NCBI RefSeq assembly: GCF_004011695.2 | Contig: NC_082416.1 | Location: forward strand, 558,001 to 622,000 | Direction of reading: 5' to 3' | Length of the DNA: 64,000 nucleotides | Origin: Ascochyta rabiei | Taxonomy: Eukaryota > Ascomycota > Dothideomycetes > Pleosporales > Didymellaceae | Shown: positions 32,555 through 43,220 of the stretch, one piece after another | Layout of the letters: each line of letters begins with the position of its first letter | Position numbering within the stretch: position 1 is the first letter of the stretch | The notes under the pieces: generated by a model | The model's input: only the letters and a program-made list of their open reading frames with translations | What the model was told of the DNA's origin: nothing | The model's database searches: none | Made by a program: the position numbers and the translations under genes

Positions 32555-34287
32555 ATGGCCACCGCCGAGACCATTCCTAAAAGTACTGTACAAGCGCAGG
32601 AGCAATGCTACACGCGCAAAGACTTCGTCAAAGCATGGTCCTTTCCACTGCAGCCGTTGCATGACTTCAAACTCAATGGTGAACCAGCGCAGTACGCCCC
32701 TGGTTATCCAAAAGTGCCGGGAGATGAGAAAGTGACCATTGACTCGGAAGACGCGATCGAGAGTGAACATCAAGAACACTTATGGGAAAGCCCCACCGCT
32801 GCTATCAGCCCAGACAAAAAACTGCTCGCCGTAACGTCGAATCACGAGCGTATCCTCGTCTACGATTTGGAGTCGCAACAATTGCGCCAGGTCCTCGATG
32901 GCGCAGGCGACGTCGTCTTCTGTCCTCCTATACAATCGGACGAGAAAGCGACCGAAGGAAGATTAGCTGAATCCTCGACGAAACCTGCCTATATTTGTCT
33001 GCAGCACGCCAGACAAAGACAGTAAGTCTGGTCTACACAACCGACTTGTCTTCTGGGAGCTTGATCATCATGGGCGTTTGCTGGATCATGAAGAGCCAAT
33101 CGACGCATCTGCATATGCAGCACAAGCCATCGATGCGGTCCTTCCGGATCTTGCTAGGAAACACGAGTGGTCCAGAGAGTTCGTTGACGCGACCTCACTG
33201 CACAAAGACTTCGCAAAGTTGCTAAGTGTTATAGACACGGCTCATCGCCGCCGACACAACACGATCTTCAACGACGCCCGGCTCGGCAAATTTAACTCAA
33301 CGTCGTTCAGCAGCGACGGTGGACTATTTCTGTATCACACACAAAACAGCGTTAACGTGAGCTCGAGAGAGTCCAAGGACCTACCCCGCATCGTCGTGAT
33401 GGACGTCCGAGCTGGCAAGGAGCTTCATCGTCTTTCAGGCCATGAGGACGCTATATGTTGGTCTGCAATCAGCCCTGATGACGATCACATTGCCTCGGTC
33501 TCCTTGGATGGGACTCTTCGCATGTGCTCTGCCACAACTGGAGACCTTGAGTGGGTCACGCATGCAGATGGTCGAAGCTGGACAGGCGCATTTTCTGCTG
33601 ATTCGAAGCACATTGTCTAGAGTTCATGTAACGGTCTAGCTGCCGTTATATAAGATGTAATCCTTCTCTGGTACACTTCGGGACCTGTGTTCTCCTAGCC
33701 TTGCCTGGCACCCGGATGGGTGACAGGTTGCACTCTGTGCCGGTAAGCACGCCTATGTCTGGTACTCTTTCGATGGTATAAATGGTACGATTGCCCAGCA
33801 TCACCAGGTTGAAGATGAGAACAATCTGCAGTCTTTGGTAAATGTTTTGCAAGTGGTGTGGTTGGGCAATGGACGGCTGCTGTATCTGTATATGTCTGAC
33901 GGCACGAGTCTTGTCTATGACACCCAGTGCAATCTGAAGGAGCTATTTGTGCACCCACAAAATATGAATACTCCATGGACGAACAATGGCTTCCACAGCG
34001 GTGTTAAGGTCGGCGGCGATCATGATGGGTATGTCAGCGTTGATAGTGATGGTGAGGTGAGGTATTGGACATCTGGTGTTGTGACTCGAGTTTCTTGGTG
34101 GGAGAAAGCGCCGAAGAAGTATGAGCGGGCGAAGGAGACTGTGACTACAAGGAAGACACCCTTTCCGGAGACTGGCAAGTATGTCATGGTTACTAGACCG
34201 GCCGAGAAAGGTAAGAGTGAGCAGCAGGTGAACATATCCCGAGTCGCCTCAACTGATAATGGGGTTGACATGCGATCTGCGGAGTGA
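32555..34287 (+). pseudogene. WD40-repeat protein gene, decayed
   Basis: From ATG 32555 (MATAETIPKSTVQAQEQ) the conceptual protein shows WD40-like blades: SPTAAISPDKKLLAVTSNH...LVYDLES, LHRLSGHEDAICWSAISPDD...SLDGTLRMC, and VVWLGNGRLLYLYMSDGT. The frame is broken. After PAYICL the first frame ends at TAA 33023-33025, while the true continuation (SGLHNRLVFWELDHHG) is in another frame. TAG at 33618-33620 falls where a Trp would be expected after SADSKHIV. TGA at 33721-33723 interrupts LAWHPDG-QVALCAGK. Downstream the frame stays open to 34287. Such large fungal WD40 proteins are scaffolds without catalytic function. The lesions are scattered and no intron removes them, so the locus is called a pseudogene. 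Confidence 0.78.
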
Positions 34288-34749
34288 GGAGGAATTCTTT
34301 CAAATGTTACACTTTCAATACGTCCATCTCAATCGATCACAGGCGATTCATGCAGTCCTGGGAGTTCACGCCTGCAGTCTAACGTTACACAGAACGTATG
34401 CCAAGATGTTCACCCCGACGAGCGCGCATCGCGCTTGGCTAAAGGCGTCACGGACCGTTTAACCGCCTCAGGATTACCACTTTAGGCTGAACCCCACACT
34501 ACTACACCGATGTTTCGCTTACTCCCCTCTGTTCTCCTCCTTGTACGGCTTATTGTTTGCCGACCCTTATACCGACCCCAGTCCCGTCCAAGACTTCCAA
34601 GATGCTCATCTGCGGACACTCACTCTCTTTGCTTTTACCACTCCTCAGACATCCATCTTCACACGCACAAAATCCAGTCAACTAGAGGCCCCACTCGTGA
34701 CTACTACCCTCGTACCTTCTCTGAATACGACGCTTGAAAATCACTAACT
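34288..34749. other. promoter/leader region of the GH94 gene
   Basis: This 462-bp region lies between the WD40 pseudogene and the GH94 start. The last 250 bp are C/T-rich, as is common for fungal promoters and leaders, with a CAC-rich stretch just before the ATG. An inverted motif CGGACCGTTTAACCGCC lies near 34451; no factor is claimed. Confidence 0.45.
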
Positions 34750-37113
34750 ATGATCCGCTCAACGCACGACGGAAACCGCTATGAACTCACGAATCCCACC
34801 GCAATGCCAAAAGCCGGCGGCTTCCTCTGGAACCAGAAGATGATGATCCAGGTCACCTGTCGCGGCTATGCAACCGCCCAGTTTATGCAGCCCGAACCAG
34901 CAAAATACGTCCACGCACCGAATCTCGAAGCCAAAACCTTCATGCAGCCGGAACAAAACTACTACGCGCATCACCCTGGACGATTTGTCTACATCAAAGA
35001 TGAAGAGTCAGGACAGACCTGGTCGGCGCCTCATGAGCCCGTTAGAGCGAAGCCGGATCGTTTTGTGTTCTCAGTGGGGAAGAGTGATATCCAATGGATT
35101 GTGGAGAAGGATGGAGTGAGAGTTGAGATGAGCCTACTTTTGCCTACACAAGACGTTGCTGAGTTATGGTGCGTAAAAGTTACCAACATCTCGAACCGGA
35201 GCCGGAAGATCAGCGTATATCCTTACTTTCCCTTCGGCTATATGTCCTGGATGAATCAGGAGGCGGAGTGGAATCCGACAGTAGGTGGCATTGTGGCGAG
35301 CAGTAAGACGCCATATCAGAAAGCAGAAGACTATCCGAAAACGAAGTACTTGAAGGACATGACGTTTTTCCTTTGTGAACAGAAGCCGGTAGCCTGGGAA
35401 GCTAGGCAGGAGGCGTTTGAGGGCGAGGGGGGTTTGCATGCCCCGGAGGCATTGGCAGTGGAACACTTGAGCAAAAGCGATGCGAGATATGAGACGCCTA
35501 CAGCTGTTGTGCAGTACCAAGTTCAACTTGAGTCGAATGGATCTGAAGAGTATCGGTTCTTGTTGGGTCCAGCGTATGATGACGGAGAAGTCCTCGCTAT
35601 GCGAAGAAAGTATCTCAGCAAAGGCGGCTTCGCACAGGCCCGAGAAGAGTACGAGTCGTATACGACAGCCGGCAGTGGATGTCTAAAGATCGAATCACCG
35701 GATAAAGACCTCGACAACTTTGTCAACAACTGGCTACCACGACAAGTCTACTACCACGGCGATGTCAACCGACTCACCACTGACCCCCAAACTCGGAATT
35801 ACCTGCAGGACAATATGGGTATGAGCTTCATTAAACCAGAGGTCTGTCGCAACGCAATTCTCACTGCGGTCGGCCAACAAGAAGAAAGCGGCGCAATGCC
35901 TGATGGAATTTTGCTGACCGAAGATGCGGAACTGAAATACATCAATCAGGTTCCGCATACCGATCACTGCGTATGGTTACCGATCGCGCTGGAAATCTAC
36001 CTTAGCGAAACAGGGGACTACGCACTACTCGATAAGCAAGTGAAGAGCATGCACGGAGACATGTGCACCGTCTTCGAGCGCTTCAGTCGTGCAATGGACT
36101 GGTTGCTTTCCTCCAGTGCGAGAGACGCACGGGGTCTGAGCTACATTGCACAGGGCGACTGGTGCGATCCCATGAACATGGTTGGGCCAAAGGGTGTTGG
36201 CGTGTCAGGCTGGCTGACAGTGGCTACCGCCTACGCAGTGAACTTGTGGGCTGACGTTTGCGCTCAAGTCGACAGACCGGACATCGCAGCCAAGTATCGC
36301 TCCGGCGCAAGAGAGGTCAATGAAATAGCGAACAAGCACCTGTGGGACGGCGACTGGTTTTCTCGAGGCATCACGGACGATGGAGTGACATTTGGCATTA
36401 AAGATGATAAAGAAGGTCGCATTTGGCTCAATCCGCAGGCATGGAGCATTCTCGGCGGCGCAGCCTCATCAGACAAGATTTTAAAGATCTTGCCACAGAT
36501 CGACAGCCAGCTCACAACACCATACGGCGTACTCATGTTCGCGCCTCCGTTCACAGCGATGCGCGAGGACGTCGGCCGCGTTACGCAAAAGTACCCTGGA
36601 CAAGGCGAGAACGGAAGTGTGTATAACCACGCCGCAGCTTTCTACGCTTGGTCACTATACACCATCGACGAAGCGGACCGTGCGTATTCGTGCCTTCGTG
36701 CGATGATTGCGGGGCCCACGGAAGACGACCTACTGGCGCGGGGTCAGTTGCCAGTATTTATACCAAACTACTACCGCGGCGGCTGGGGTACTAAGAATCT
36801 TGAGCGTACGGCTGGACGCAGCTCGCAGCTGTTCAACACGGGAACGGTAAGCTGGGCCTATAGATGCATCATTGAGGGGTTATGCGGGTTGAGAGGTGTT
36901 AAGGAGGGCTTGAAGATCGATCCGAAGCTGCCAAAGGGATGGGATGGCATCAAGGCAACGCGGCTGTTTCGGGGGGCGGCGTTCGAGGTACAGATAAAAC
37001 GCACCAAGCGTGAAGGCGTGAAGGTATTTTTGGATGAGAAGGAATTGGACGGAGTAGTCGTGAAAGATGTGGAAGCTGGCAAGACGTATAGACTTGACGT
37101 GCAGATTCCGTAA
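34750..37113 (+). CDS. GH94 glycoside phosphorylase, probably cellobionic acid phosphorylase
   Basis: Single exon, 787 aa, complete. The N-terminal beta-sandwich (residues about 1-290) is followed by an alpha/alpha-barrel: [47 protein letters not shown], then [19 protein letters not shown], where Asp473 (W471-C472-D473) corresponds to the general acid of GH94 enzymes (WND in cellobiose phosphorylase). Later blocks [21 protein letters not shown] and [20 protein letters not shown] are also family-typical. GH94 enzymes phosphorolyse beta-glucosides to alpha-glucose 1-phosphate. The length, lack of a signal peptide and the GDWCD variant fit the fungal cellobionic acid phosphorylase known from Neurospora crassa, which would act in the cytosol downstream of oxidative cellulose breakdown. 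Substrate specificity is inferred. A bacterial origin of the family in fungi is possible; no intron is present. Confidence 0.85.
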   Translation: MIRSTHDGNRYELTNPTAMPKAGGFLWNQKMMIQVTCRGYATAQFMQPEPAKYVHAPNLEAKTFMQPEQNYYAHHPGRFVYIKDEESGQTWSAPHEPVRAKPDRFVFSVGKSDIQWIVEKDGVRVEMSLLLPTQDVAELWCVKVTNISNRSRKISVYPYFPFGYMSWMNQEAEWNPTVGGIVASSKTPYQKAEDYPKTKYLKDMTFFLCEQKPVAWEARQEAFEGEGGLHAPEALAVEHLSKSDARYETPTAVVQYQVQLESNGSEEYRFLLGPAYDDGEVLAMRRKYLSKGGFAQAREEYESYTTAGSGCLKIESPDKDLDNFVNNWLPRQVYYHGDVNRLTTDPQTRNYLQDNMGMSFIKPEVCRNAILTAVGQQEESGAMPDGILLTEDAELKYINQVPHTDHCVWLPIALEIYLSETGDYALLDKQVKSMHGDMCTVFERFSRAMDWLLSSSARDARGLSYIAQGDWCDPMNMVGPKGVGVSGWLTVATAYAVNLWADVCAQVDRPDIAAKYRSGAREVNEIANKHLWDGDWFSRGITDDGVTFGIKDDKEGRIWLNPQAWSILGGAASSDKILKILPQIDSQLTTPYGVLMFAPPFTAMREDVGRVTQKYPGQGENGSVYNHAAAFYAWSLYTIDEADRAYSCLRAMIAGPTEDDLLARGQLPVFIPNYYRGGWGTKNLERTAGRSSQLFNTGTVSWAYRCIIEGLCGLRGVKEGLKIDPKLPKGWDGIKATRLFRGAAFEVQIKRTKREGVKVFLDEKELDGVVVKDVEAGKTYRLDVQIP

Positions 37114-37208
37114 CTTAGAATACGTATATGTACACCGCTTCCTACCCCATGAATATTTAGCCCTGGGGTGGATGATATATTGGAAAAACCCGATGCACGT
37201 ATTCTCAC

Positions 37209-37818
37209 TCAACGCCTCCCCTGTATTTTCGTTAGCAATTTCTCTAACGCCGAGCAACAGACCTACCGTGATACCAAAATTGCTGTACACGATCCTCCAC
37301 CCGTCCTTTGTCTTCTCCCAAACATCTTGGTGCGTCACATACGCCGTGAAAATGCCTCCCGTCGTATTGGGGAAATGCGTAGCCTGAAAATATGTTTGGC
37401 TCACCGCCGTCTTGGACGCGCATACATCAATGATATGGTTAGCAATCAAATGCTGAGTCTTGGGATACGCCGCAAGCGAGCCCTGCAGAAACGTCTGAAT
37501 AACCGAGAGGCTTTCGAGTATACCAGCAAGTCCGGAATAGTTGGCGACTGCAGAGGGAGCAAAGACGCGGTCGAGTAATGGGAAGGCTTTGCTGTCGAGA
37601 ACAAGGGCGTAGAAGTGGAGGGTTTGCCGGATTGTCTCGATGTCGTCGAGTTGGGAGTCCTTGATGGGTTTGGGTAGGAAGTAGCTGGGAAGAGATGCTG
37701 GGGCGGGAGCAGGAACAATCTGTGGACATGATACAGGGAGTTCAGGGAGTGAGTTGGCAGCACTTGTGAGACCAACGAGAAAGACCGAGAGGACCGAATA
37801 TATGGTAGTGAGACGCAT
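37209..37818 (-). CDS. secreted NTF2-like/SnoaL-type protein
   Basis: Two exons, 37818-37267 and 37209-37220, with a 46-nt intron (GTAGGT...GCTAAC...TACAG), give 187 aa ending FGITGRR. Without splicing the frame would run on into the antisense of the GH94 gene; the clean donor, branch site and acceptor argue for the spliced form. The start at 37818 (MRLTTIYSVLSVFLVGLTSA) is a signal peptide. Residues about 60-184 resemble the SnoaL-like fold: IETIRQTLHFYALVLDSKAF, LDRVFAPSAVANYSGL, HLIANHIIDV, YVTHQDVWEKTKDGWRIVYS. Such domains serve as hydrolases, isomerases or ligand binders, and the role here is unknown. It is convergent with the GH94 gene 95 bp away; a functional link is not shown. Confidence 0.75.
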
Positions 37819-39928
37819 CTTGACTGCTCCTCTGGTTAAGTTCGAGACTATCAATCAGAAGCATAGTGCGGACAGTCGTCAGTATTTATATAGCAAAAAG
37901 CAGCTCCAGAAGGCCTCCTTTCCCCCTGGCAGACACAGCAACCTGGAGCCCGTATCGTCTGCTTACTACCAGAACGCCATTAATTTCTCGTGAGGCTGAT
38001 AGTAGCATATCTAGGCCCTAATCAGCCACAATGTCCTGGTCTAGAAAGCCGAGGTGGTGTGCCAAGAGCGAGGACGAAGACTTGTGAGGTTTAGCGCCAT
38101 GCAAGACTGTGCAAGCGCTTGTCGTAGTGCTGACTTGGGGCTGAAATGCAGGCTTGCTGTAGTCACCGACAAATCTTTTGCGCAAATCCGATAGTCCTAC
38201 TTGAAGGCTTATAACAAGAGGGTGAATGAAATGGTGTCCTATTGCTGTGCTCTGTCGTCTGCGATTCCTTCCAGGTTCGATGGTGAGTGTGATGTCATCA
38301 AGTCGCGCTTCTCGTTTGACATCTTCCGAGCCCTACTGTGTAAATTCATCCCATAACAAGCATCACAGAGCGTATACTGCCATCCCGATTACATGTCTTG
38401 GTAATCCTATGAGTATCAGCATTGCAGCATGTGAACGCGCATGTTTGTTTTCACGTAGGCAAAAGAGAGCGACGAAGGGACACTTCTCAGCAAAGGTGTG
38501 CGATAGGAATAAGAGGACATGGGACTGAAGTACCTCTAGCCTTGAACGGTACATGGTTTTGCCCACTCACAATTAGGATTTCGACTGGAACGGTCCTCGC
38601 TTCTTAACAGCCGCAAGTTCCGGATTGTGCCGTGGCCGTACCTGGTACAGAGAAGCACTAAAGCAACGAGACATACGGACCTCGAAATTCTGCAAAGGCA
38701 GAGTACAAAGCCTAACACGAGCTTGGGTTTGTAGATCTTTGGGGATTCTGGATATTCAAGGTCGCAAGAAGACCTTTACAGCACAAGAAGCAGCAAGCAC
38801 GGGTCGGAACCTCACCAAGAGAGTCGGCTATACGGATGTTCACCTCCATCATCCTGACGGCATCCTCGGGCATTACGGCTGGAAAGAGAAGAACAGACAA
38901 AGGTTGTTCCATTGCGACGCTACGAGTAGTCTCGGCACGCTCGGCGACCCGAGTTCTTATCGCCACTCCAACGGCGCTGTTCTTGCCCTAAAACTAAATC
39001 AACTTAAACTAATCGACCCGGCTGCACGTGATTTGCATCATCACCACGCCCTTACTCCACACATTATCCTGGTCGACCAGACTCTGGGGTGACGAACTTT
39101 AGTGTCCCCACGGAAAGCTTGATCCCTCATTGCTCATGCGTATATCGGAGCTTCCGGACCTGAAAATTCTAAATTGAGAACAACCCGGCTTACCCACTTT
39201 TGCCACGCGTGTTGGACCAAACCTGTTCCTCTTCGATCGTCCATTCTTAGTACCATACCACAGAAGGTGAAGAGACTTGCTACTGCAAGCTACTGCGATT
39301 TGATAGTCTGCGCTGCAAGTAAAAATACGATAAGCACTGTTTTTGGCCAAACACACAGCTAGAGGCGACCGGCATGGAGGGATGAGCGCCTCTTCATAAA
39401 TTTGGAAAACTCGATCGACCGGCTACCGCGATCCAGGGTTGTACTTGCGGTAATGTTCCTGTCTATCTAGCTACGTTAAATCCCAAGCCAGCCGGTGATC
39501 GACTAGCTAACGGTTTTGGCGTTGAAAAACTCTGGGGAACGCTCGCTCGACTAACCAATGCTTGTCGATGTTGTTACGTGACTGCGACATTTTCCCTCTT
39601 CCAGCAGTTCCCACGTACCAACACTAGGCACCACGGATCTTGTTCCCACGTCTAAGCTTCGGCCTGTGACAGCTTCTGAGCTTGCGCTGCTTGACATCAT
39701 CGTTGACGACAAGCTGGTTGACACACCTGCAATCGACTTTACACCGAGCATGGCCATCGTGTTGTGGGCCGTTACGGTGGGTCGTGGTGTTTGCTTCGAT
39801 GTCATTGACCCGAGTATGTATAATTCCTGGCTACCTATAAGAGCATGCCCATTGCTCGAGATTGAGAGACATCTTCCACTTCAGCTCTTCTTATTTCAGT
39901 CGCTCAATTACCTCCAGATAATTTTAAA
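37819..39928. other. long intergenic region, no convincing gene
   Basis: About 2.1 kb. Open frames on both strands at 38625-39092 overlap and both look partly coding-like (minus 38712-38966, PAVMPEDAVRMMEVNIRIAD; plus, TDVHLHHPDGILGHYGWKEK), so neither can be chosen. No introns or domains were recognised. The right end is the promoter of the PIR/But2 gene. Confidence 0.45.
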
Positions 39929-41221
39929 ATGAAGTACGCTTTCGCTCAAGTCGCGTTCGGCCTTGGTGCCAACGCCTTCGTTGCCCGTGAGGCCTCCCAA
40001 TGCATTCAATTGCAGGCTTCTGGTGGCCAGTCAGGAGTTCTGGGCCAGCTCGGTGACGGTCAGAACCGTGTCGGTGGTGGTCACCCGACCGGCTGCTACT
40101 GCTTGAGCAGTGGTGGTTTCACTGACTCTAACGGCCGCGGGTGCATCCTCACTCCTCCCACAACCCAGTTCCAATGCGATGTTGGTGCTAGCCCTACCAC
40201 TGGTTTCGCCGTGGGTTCCAGCGGCTCTGTCACCTACAACGGCAGCTCCAAGTTCTACGCTTGCCCTGCTACAGACACGGAGTACAACGTCTACACCTCG
40301 CCCGTAGCTGGCCAGGACAAGTGCGTTGAGATCTCCTTGAGCTCTGCTGGATCCTGTGGATCAGGCTCCGCACAGTCCAGCGCACCCGCTGGTTCGCAGC
40401 CCGCTAAGAGCTCTGCTGCTCCCCAGCCCTCGCAGCCTGCTCAGAGCTACCCTGCTCAGAGCGCTCCTGCACCCAAGCCTTCCGCTCCCGCTCCTAAGCC
40501 TTCGCAGCCCGCCCAGAGCCAGCCTGCACCTAAGCCATCTCAGCCCGCCCAGAGCTACCCTGCTCAGAGCGCTCCTGCACCCAAGCCTTCCGCTCCCGCT
40601 CCTAAGCCTTCGCAGCCCGCCCAAAGCCAGCCTGCACCTAAGCCATCTCAGCCCGCCCAGAGCTACCCTGCTCAGAGCGCTCCTGCCCCTAAGCCCTCGG
40701 CCCCCGCTCCTTCTGCTCCCGCTCAGTCCGGCAACAAGTGCCCTACTGACCTGAACGGTGCATACCAGTACCCCCACCTCATCATTCCTGTCGACTCCCA
40801 GCAGCCCTCCAAGGCCTTCGGTACATCCTACAATGGCAAGGTCGATAGCCACACCTGCTCGATTTTCAACTTCGACATTCCCACATCTTATTCCGGCAAG
40901 ACTTGCTCTGTCCTCTTCCTGTTCCCTGAACAGAAGGACCTCGAGACCTCTTCCTTCACTGTCTCCGGTAGCGGCAAGGTCGACTTCACCAAGCTCAAGA
41001 GTCCCGCCAGCCAGCAGACCACCTACGCCAACCAGCCTGGCAAGGAGTCTGACCTCGCATCAATGTCCGTCGCCCCCGGCAACTCTTATGCCATCACTTC
41101 TGGTGACTGCGCTGCTGGCCAGACTGTCAGCTACGAGATCTGCAGCAGCGGAGACTTCTCTCTCGACTACTTCCAGGACTACAACCCTAGCCCCATTGGC
41201 CTCTACGTTCGCCAGTGCTAA
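39929..41221 (+). CDS. secreted PIR-like/But2-domain cell-wall protein with Pro/Ala/Ser/Gln repeats
   Basis: Single exon, 430 aa. An N-terminal secretion signal (MKYAFAQVAFGLGANAFVA) is followed by a PIR1-C-terminal-like domain (residues about 24-147): IQLQASGGQSGVLGQLGDGQNR, then spaced cysteines GCYCLSS, GCILTPPTTQFQCD, KFYACPAT, KCVEIS. Residues about 150-265 are a low-complexity stalk made of a 36-residue repeat (QPAQSYPAQSAPAPKPSAPA...). The C-terminal But2-type domain (about 270-430) has KCPTDLNGAYQYPHLIIP, HTCSIFNFDIPTSYSGKTC and SYEICSSGDFSLDYFQDYNP. The family is found in fungal cell walls. The stalk probably carries O-mannosyl chains and spaces the two globular ends. No C-terminal GPI hydrophobic tail is seen, so attachment may be through the PIR-like domain or disulfides. 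Confidence 0.85.
   Translation: MKYAFAQVAFGLGANAFVAREASQCIQLQASGGQSGVLGQLGDGQNRVGGGHPTGCYCLSSGGFTDSNGRGCILTPPTTQFQCDVGASPTTGFAVGSSGSVTYNGSSKFYACPATDTEYNVYTSPVAGQDKCVEISLSSAGSCGSGSAQSSAPAGSQPAKSSAAPQPSQPAQSYPAQSAPAPKPSAPAPKPSQPAQSQPAPKPSQPAQSYPAQSAPAPKPSAPAPKPSQPAQSQPAPKPSQPAQSYPAQSAPAPKPSAPAPSAPAQSGNKCPTDLNGAYQYPHLIIPVDSQQPSKAFGTSYNGKVDSHTCSIFNFDIPTSYSGKTCSVLFLFPEQKDLETSSFTVSGSGKVDFTKLKSPASQQTTYANQPGKESDLASMSVAPGNSYAITSGDCAAGQTVSYEICSSGDFSLDYFQDYNPSPIGLYVRQC
40437..40690 (+). repeat. 108-bp coding tandem repeat (36-residue unit)
   Basis: The landmark AGCTACCCTGCTCAGAGCGC recurs at 40445, 40553 and 40661, exactly 108 bp apart, with very few base differences between copies. About 2.4 units are present. 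Near-identity of codons shows recent duplication or gene-conversion-like homogenisation within the stalk. Confidence 0.92.
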
Positions 41222-42195
41222 GCACACAAGTACTCATGTACTAAACTCAGGCCTTGCAATCCTTGACTTCATTAAACATTATGTGCAAGTGAGCCTTGGT
41301 AGACCTCGTAGAGGTATGGATCAGACTTGGAATATAGTCTGAGCGGATATTTTTGGGCTTCTATGTATTATTTTATGACACCACTACTTGTGGTATGACC
41401 ATCTTTAAGACTTAGTCAAATCATCTCCTATAATGGATAATGCACTCTTTTGTAAGAAGTTGTTTTCTAGTCTCGAAAGAGTACTGAGCCTTTTCAATGA
41501 GTTCGTTATAAACACCTCCAGGGCCTGATTTGATACAGCAAGAGATAGCCAGCTCCGTCTTGACAGCTTTCCAGAAGGGCTCAAAGACGGCAGAACGCAG
41601 AGTTGGGCAACTCGGCTACCTGCACTTCAGGTATTAAGATCCGCATTTGACTGTCATGCAAGGGCTGAAGCTCTTCAACCATGTCACTGTGGCGTCCTTC
41701 CAACGTTCAGGTTTGGTTAAAGCTTTCGCGCTCTCGCGCTCTGAAAGAGCTCTTTGTCACGTTACGAATGCCGAGCTCGTTGAGGTATGTTTTAAGTCGG
41801 TGGTGTCTTCAAGAGGGTTGCTGACGCGGTTTGAGTCTGAAGCGTCCAACCGGCGGTCCCGGTACAGGTTAGTGACTGGGTAGGTCGCACTGAGTCAAGT
41901 TCGTGTACTTGGTTGACTTCTTGGAACCTTTTCCAGAGTGGTGACCTGGAAATCCTTCAATCCTGAGGATCGCCTCTCTTCGTTCCTGGTCAGGTGCTTG
42001 TGCAGAATAATCATCGGGTGGGTGCTCGATCACGTTGGGAGGAAGTAGGACTCTAATGTCTGCGAGAGTAGTGCTGTAGATGGACTCATATATGATAGGC
42101 CCCGTCAGGGCTGACGTTGATCTTCTACCCTTTCTCAATCAGATTTATGACAATATATTTTATAAATATTTCCCCTATTTCATTAAAGCAGCATA
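41222..42195. other. intergenic with a short coding-like fragment
   Basis: About 1 kb. A minus-strand frame at 41869-42138 (89 codons) contains SALTGPIIYESIYSTTLADI and HPPDDYSAQAPDQERREAIL, which look coding but have no partner exon or known domain. It may be a gene fragment. Otherwise nothing was recognised. Confidence 0.4.
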
Positions 42196-42276
42196 TCCGT
42201 TATGGTCTAGTGGCTAGGATACATCGCTCTCATAGCAAGTGCCGATGTGGCCGGGGTTCGATTCCCCGTGACGGAA
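42196..42276 (+). tRNA. tRNA-Glu (anticodon CTC) with intron
   Basis: The acceptor stem TCCGTTA pairs with TGACGGA (one T-G wobble), discriminator A. The D-arm (GGTCTAGTGGCTAGGATA) and T-arm CGGGG-TTCGATT-CCCCG are intact. The anticodon stem CATCG/CGATG encloses CTCTCA, giving anticodon CTC, followed by a very short intron of about 9 nt (TAGCAAGTG) after position 37. A T-run (CTTTTTG, about 42281) follows. The intron is unusually short but in the canonical place. Confidence 0.88.
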
Positions 42277-43014
42277 TATTACTTTTTGCCCAACCTAACT
42301 CTTTTGCACGAACTGCCTTTACTGCCTTTATGCGCCACCGGACAGCAGAATCAGTCCAGCACCTTTGCGTTATCACCTGGAGGCCTCTCTAGAGCTACTT
42401 GCTTGAAGTAGGCAATGCACACTGTACTGCAAGGAATGTAAAGGTTTACCGTTACACATGACTTTTTTTTTGCAACATAGGAACTAGTAGCACTGCGACT
42501 CTTTTCTTCTATCTGACTACTCCATATACATATATTTGTCCGGGGGCAGCTGTCCCTATCCTGGATACAGGATCTGACCAACCACACAATACGATTTCGC
42601 CGTAATTAGTAGTTATCCCTTCCTCTTCACTCGGTGCAGAGTGCAAGCTCATACATCCCGCGGATGCACGCAACCTGGGGTTCAAGCACCCATCGCCGAC
42701 ATCCGACCGCCACCGTCACCGCCGGGGATCCAAATTCCGCGGGCCCAACCGCCCGCCGTCACGAGAGCGAAACTCCTAGGCCAACCGCATCGGCCCGTTT
42801 CACCGCATCGGTGCGCCGCGTTCGATGCAAAGCTCGTTCAGACCACTGCAGTTTGTAACAACAACAGCAACAGCAACAGCATACCTACACTGTCCTTGGA
42901 CGGCTTCCACACGCACTCCATGCACCGTTGCAGGCTGTAGTACAACCTGCACTGCAACGAATCCACGCTCTCCGCTCCGTTTCCAACAACCTCAGCCGCC
43001 AATCTGACTCATCA

Positions 43015-43030
43015 CCCCCCCCCCCCCCCC
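43015..43030 (+). repeat. poly-C tract (16 bases)
   Basis: An uninterrupted run of 16 C residues, unusual in fungal intergenic DNA and prone to slippage and sequencing error. Confidence 0.9.
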
Positions 43031-43180
43031 AACTATCCCACTATCCCACACACAGTACTTGTTCAGCGATCGGAACATCGGTGCGCAAAGTCCGCCGATT
43101 CGGCATCGATACGCGCAAGCGGTTCTTCTCCTTCGGGCAAGAAAGGGAAGGGGAGTCGATTGCTGCCGGGAAATCGGCCG

Positions 43181-43220
43181 ACTAATCAGCGCCTGGTTCG
43201 ACTAATCAGCGCCTGGTTCG
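43181..43220. repeat. 20-bp perfect tandem duplication
   Basis: The unit ACTAATCAGCGCCTGGTTCG occurs twice without mismatch, bracketed by GGCCG on the left and GGCCG-overlapping sequence on the right. Recent duplication. Confidence 0.92.

Noticed and set aside
36880..37208. Antisense overlap of the secreted NTF2-like protein with the GH94 gene
   Set aside because: A consensus 46-nt intron at 37221-37266 ends the protein at 37209, before GH94, so the overlap is a read-through artefact.
34750..37818. GH94 gene plus secreted NTF2-like gene plus nearby genes as a metabolic cluster
   Set aside because: The genes are convergent, of unrelated type, and no transporter, regulator or tailoring enzyme accompanies them.
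38625..39092. Overlapping open frames on both strands in the 38.6-39.1 kb gap
   Set aside because: Both look partly coding-like, neither has motifs, introns or good start context, so no choice can be defended.
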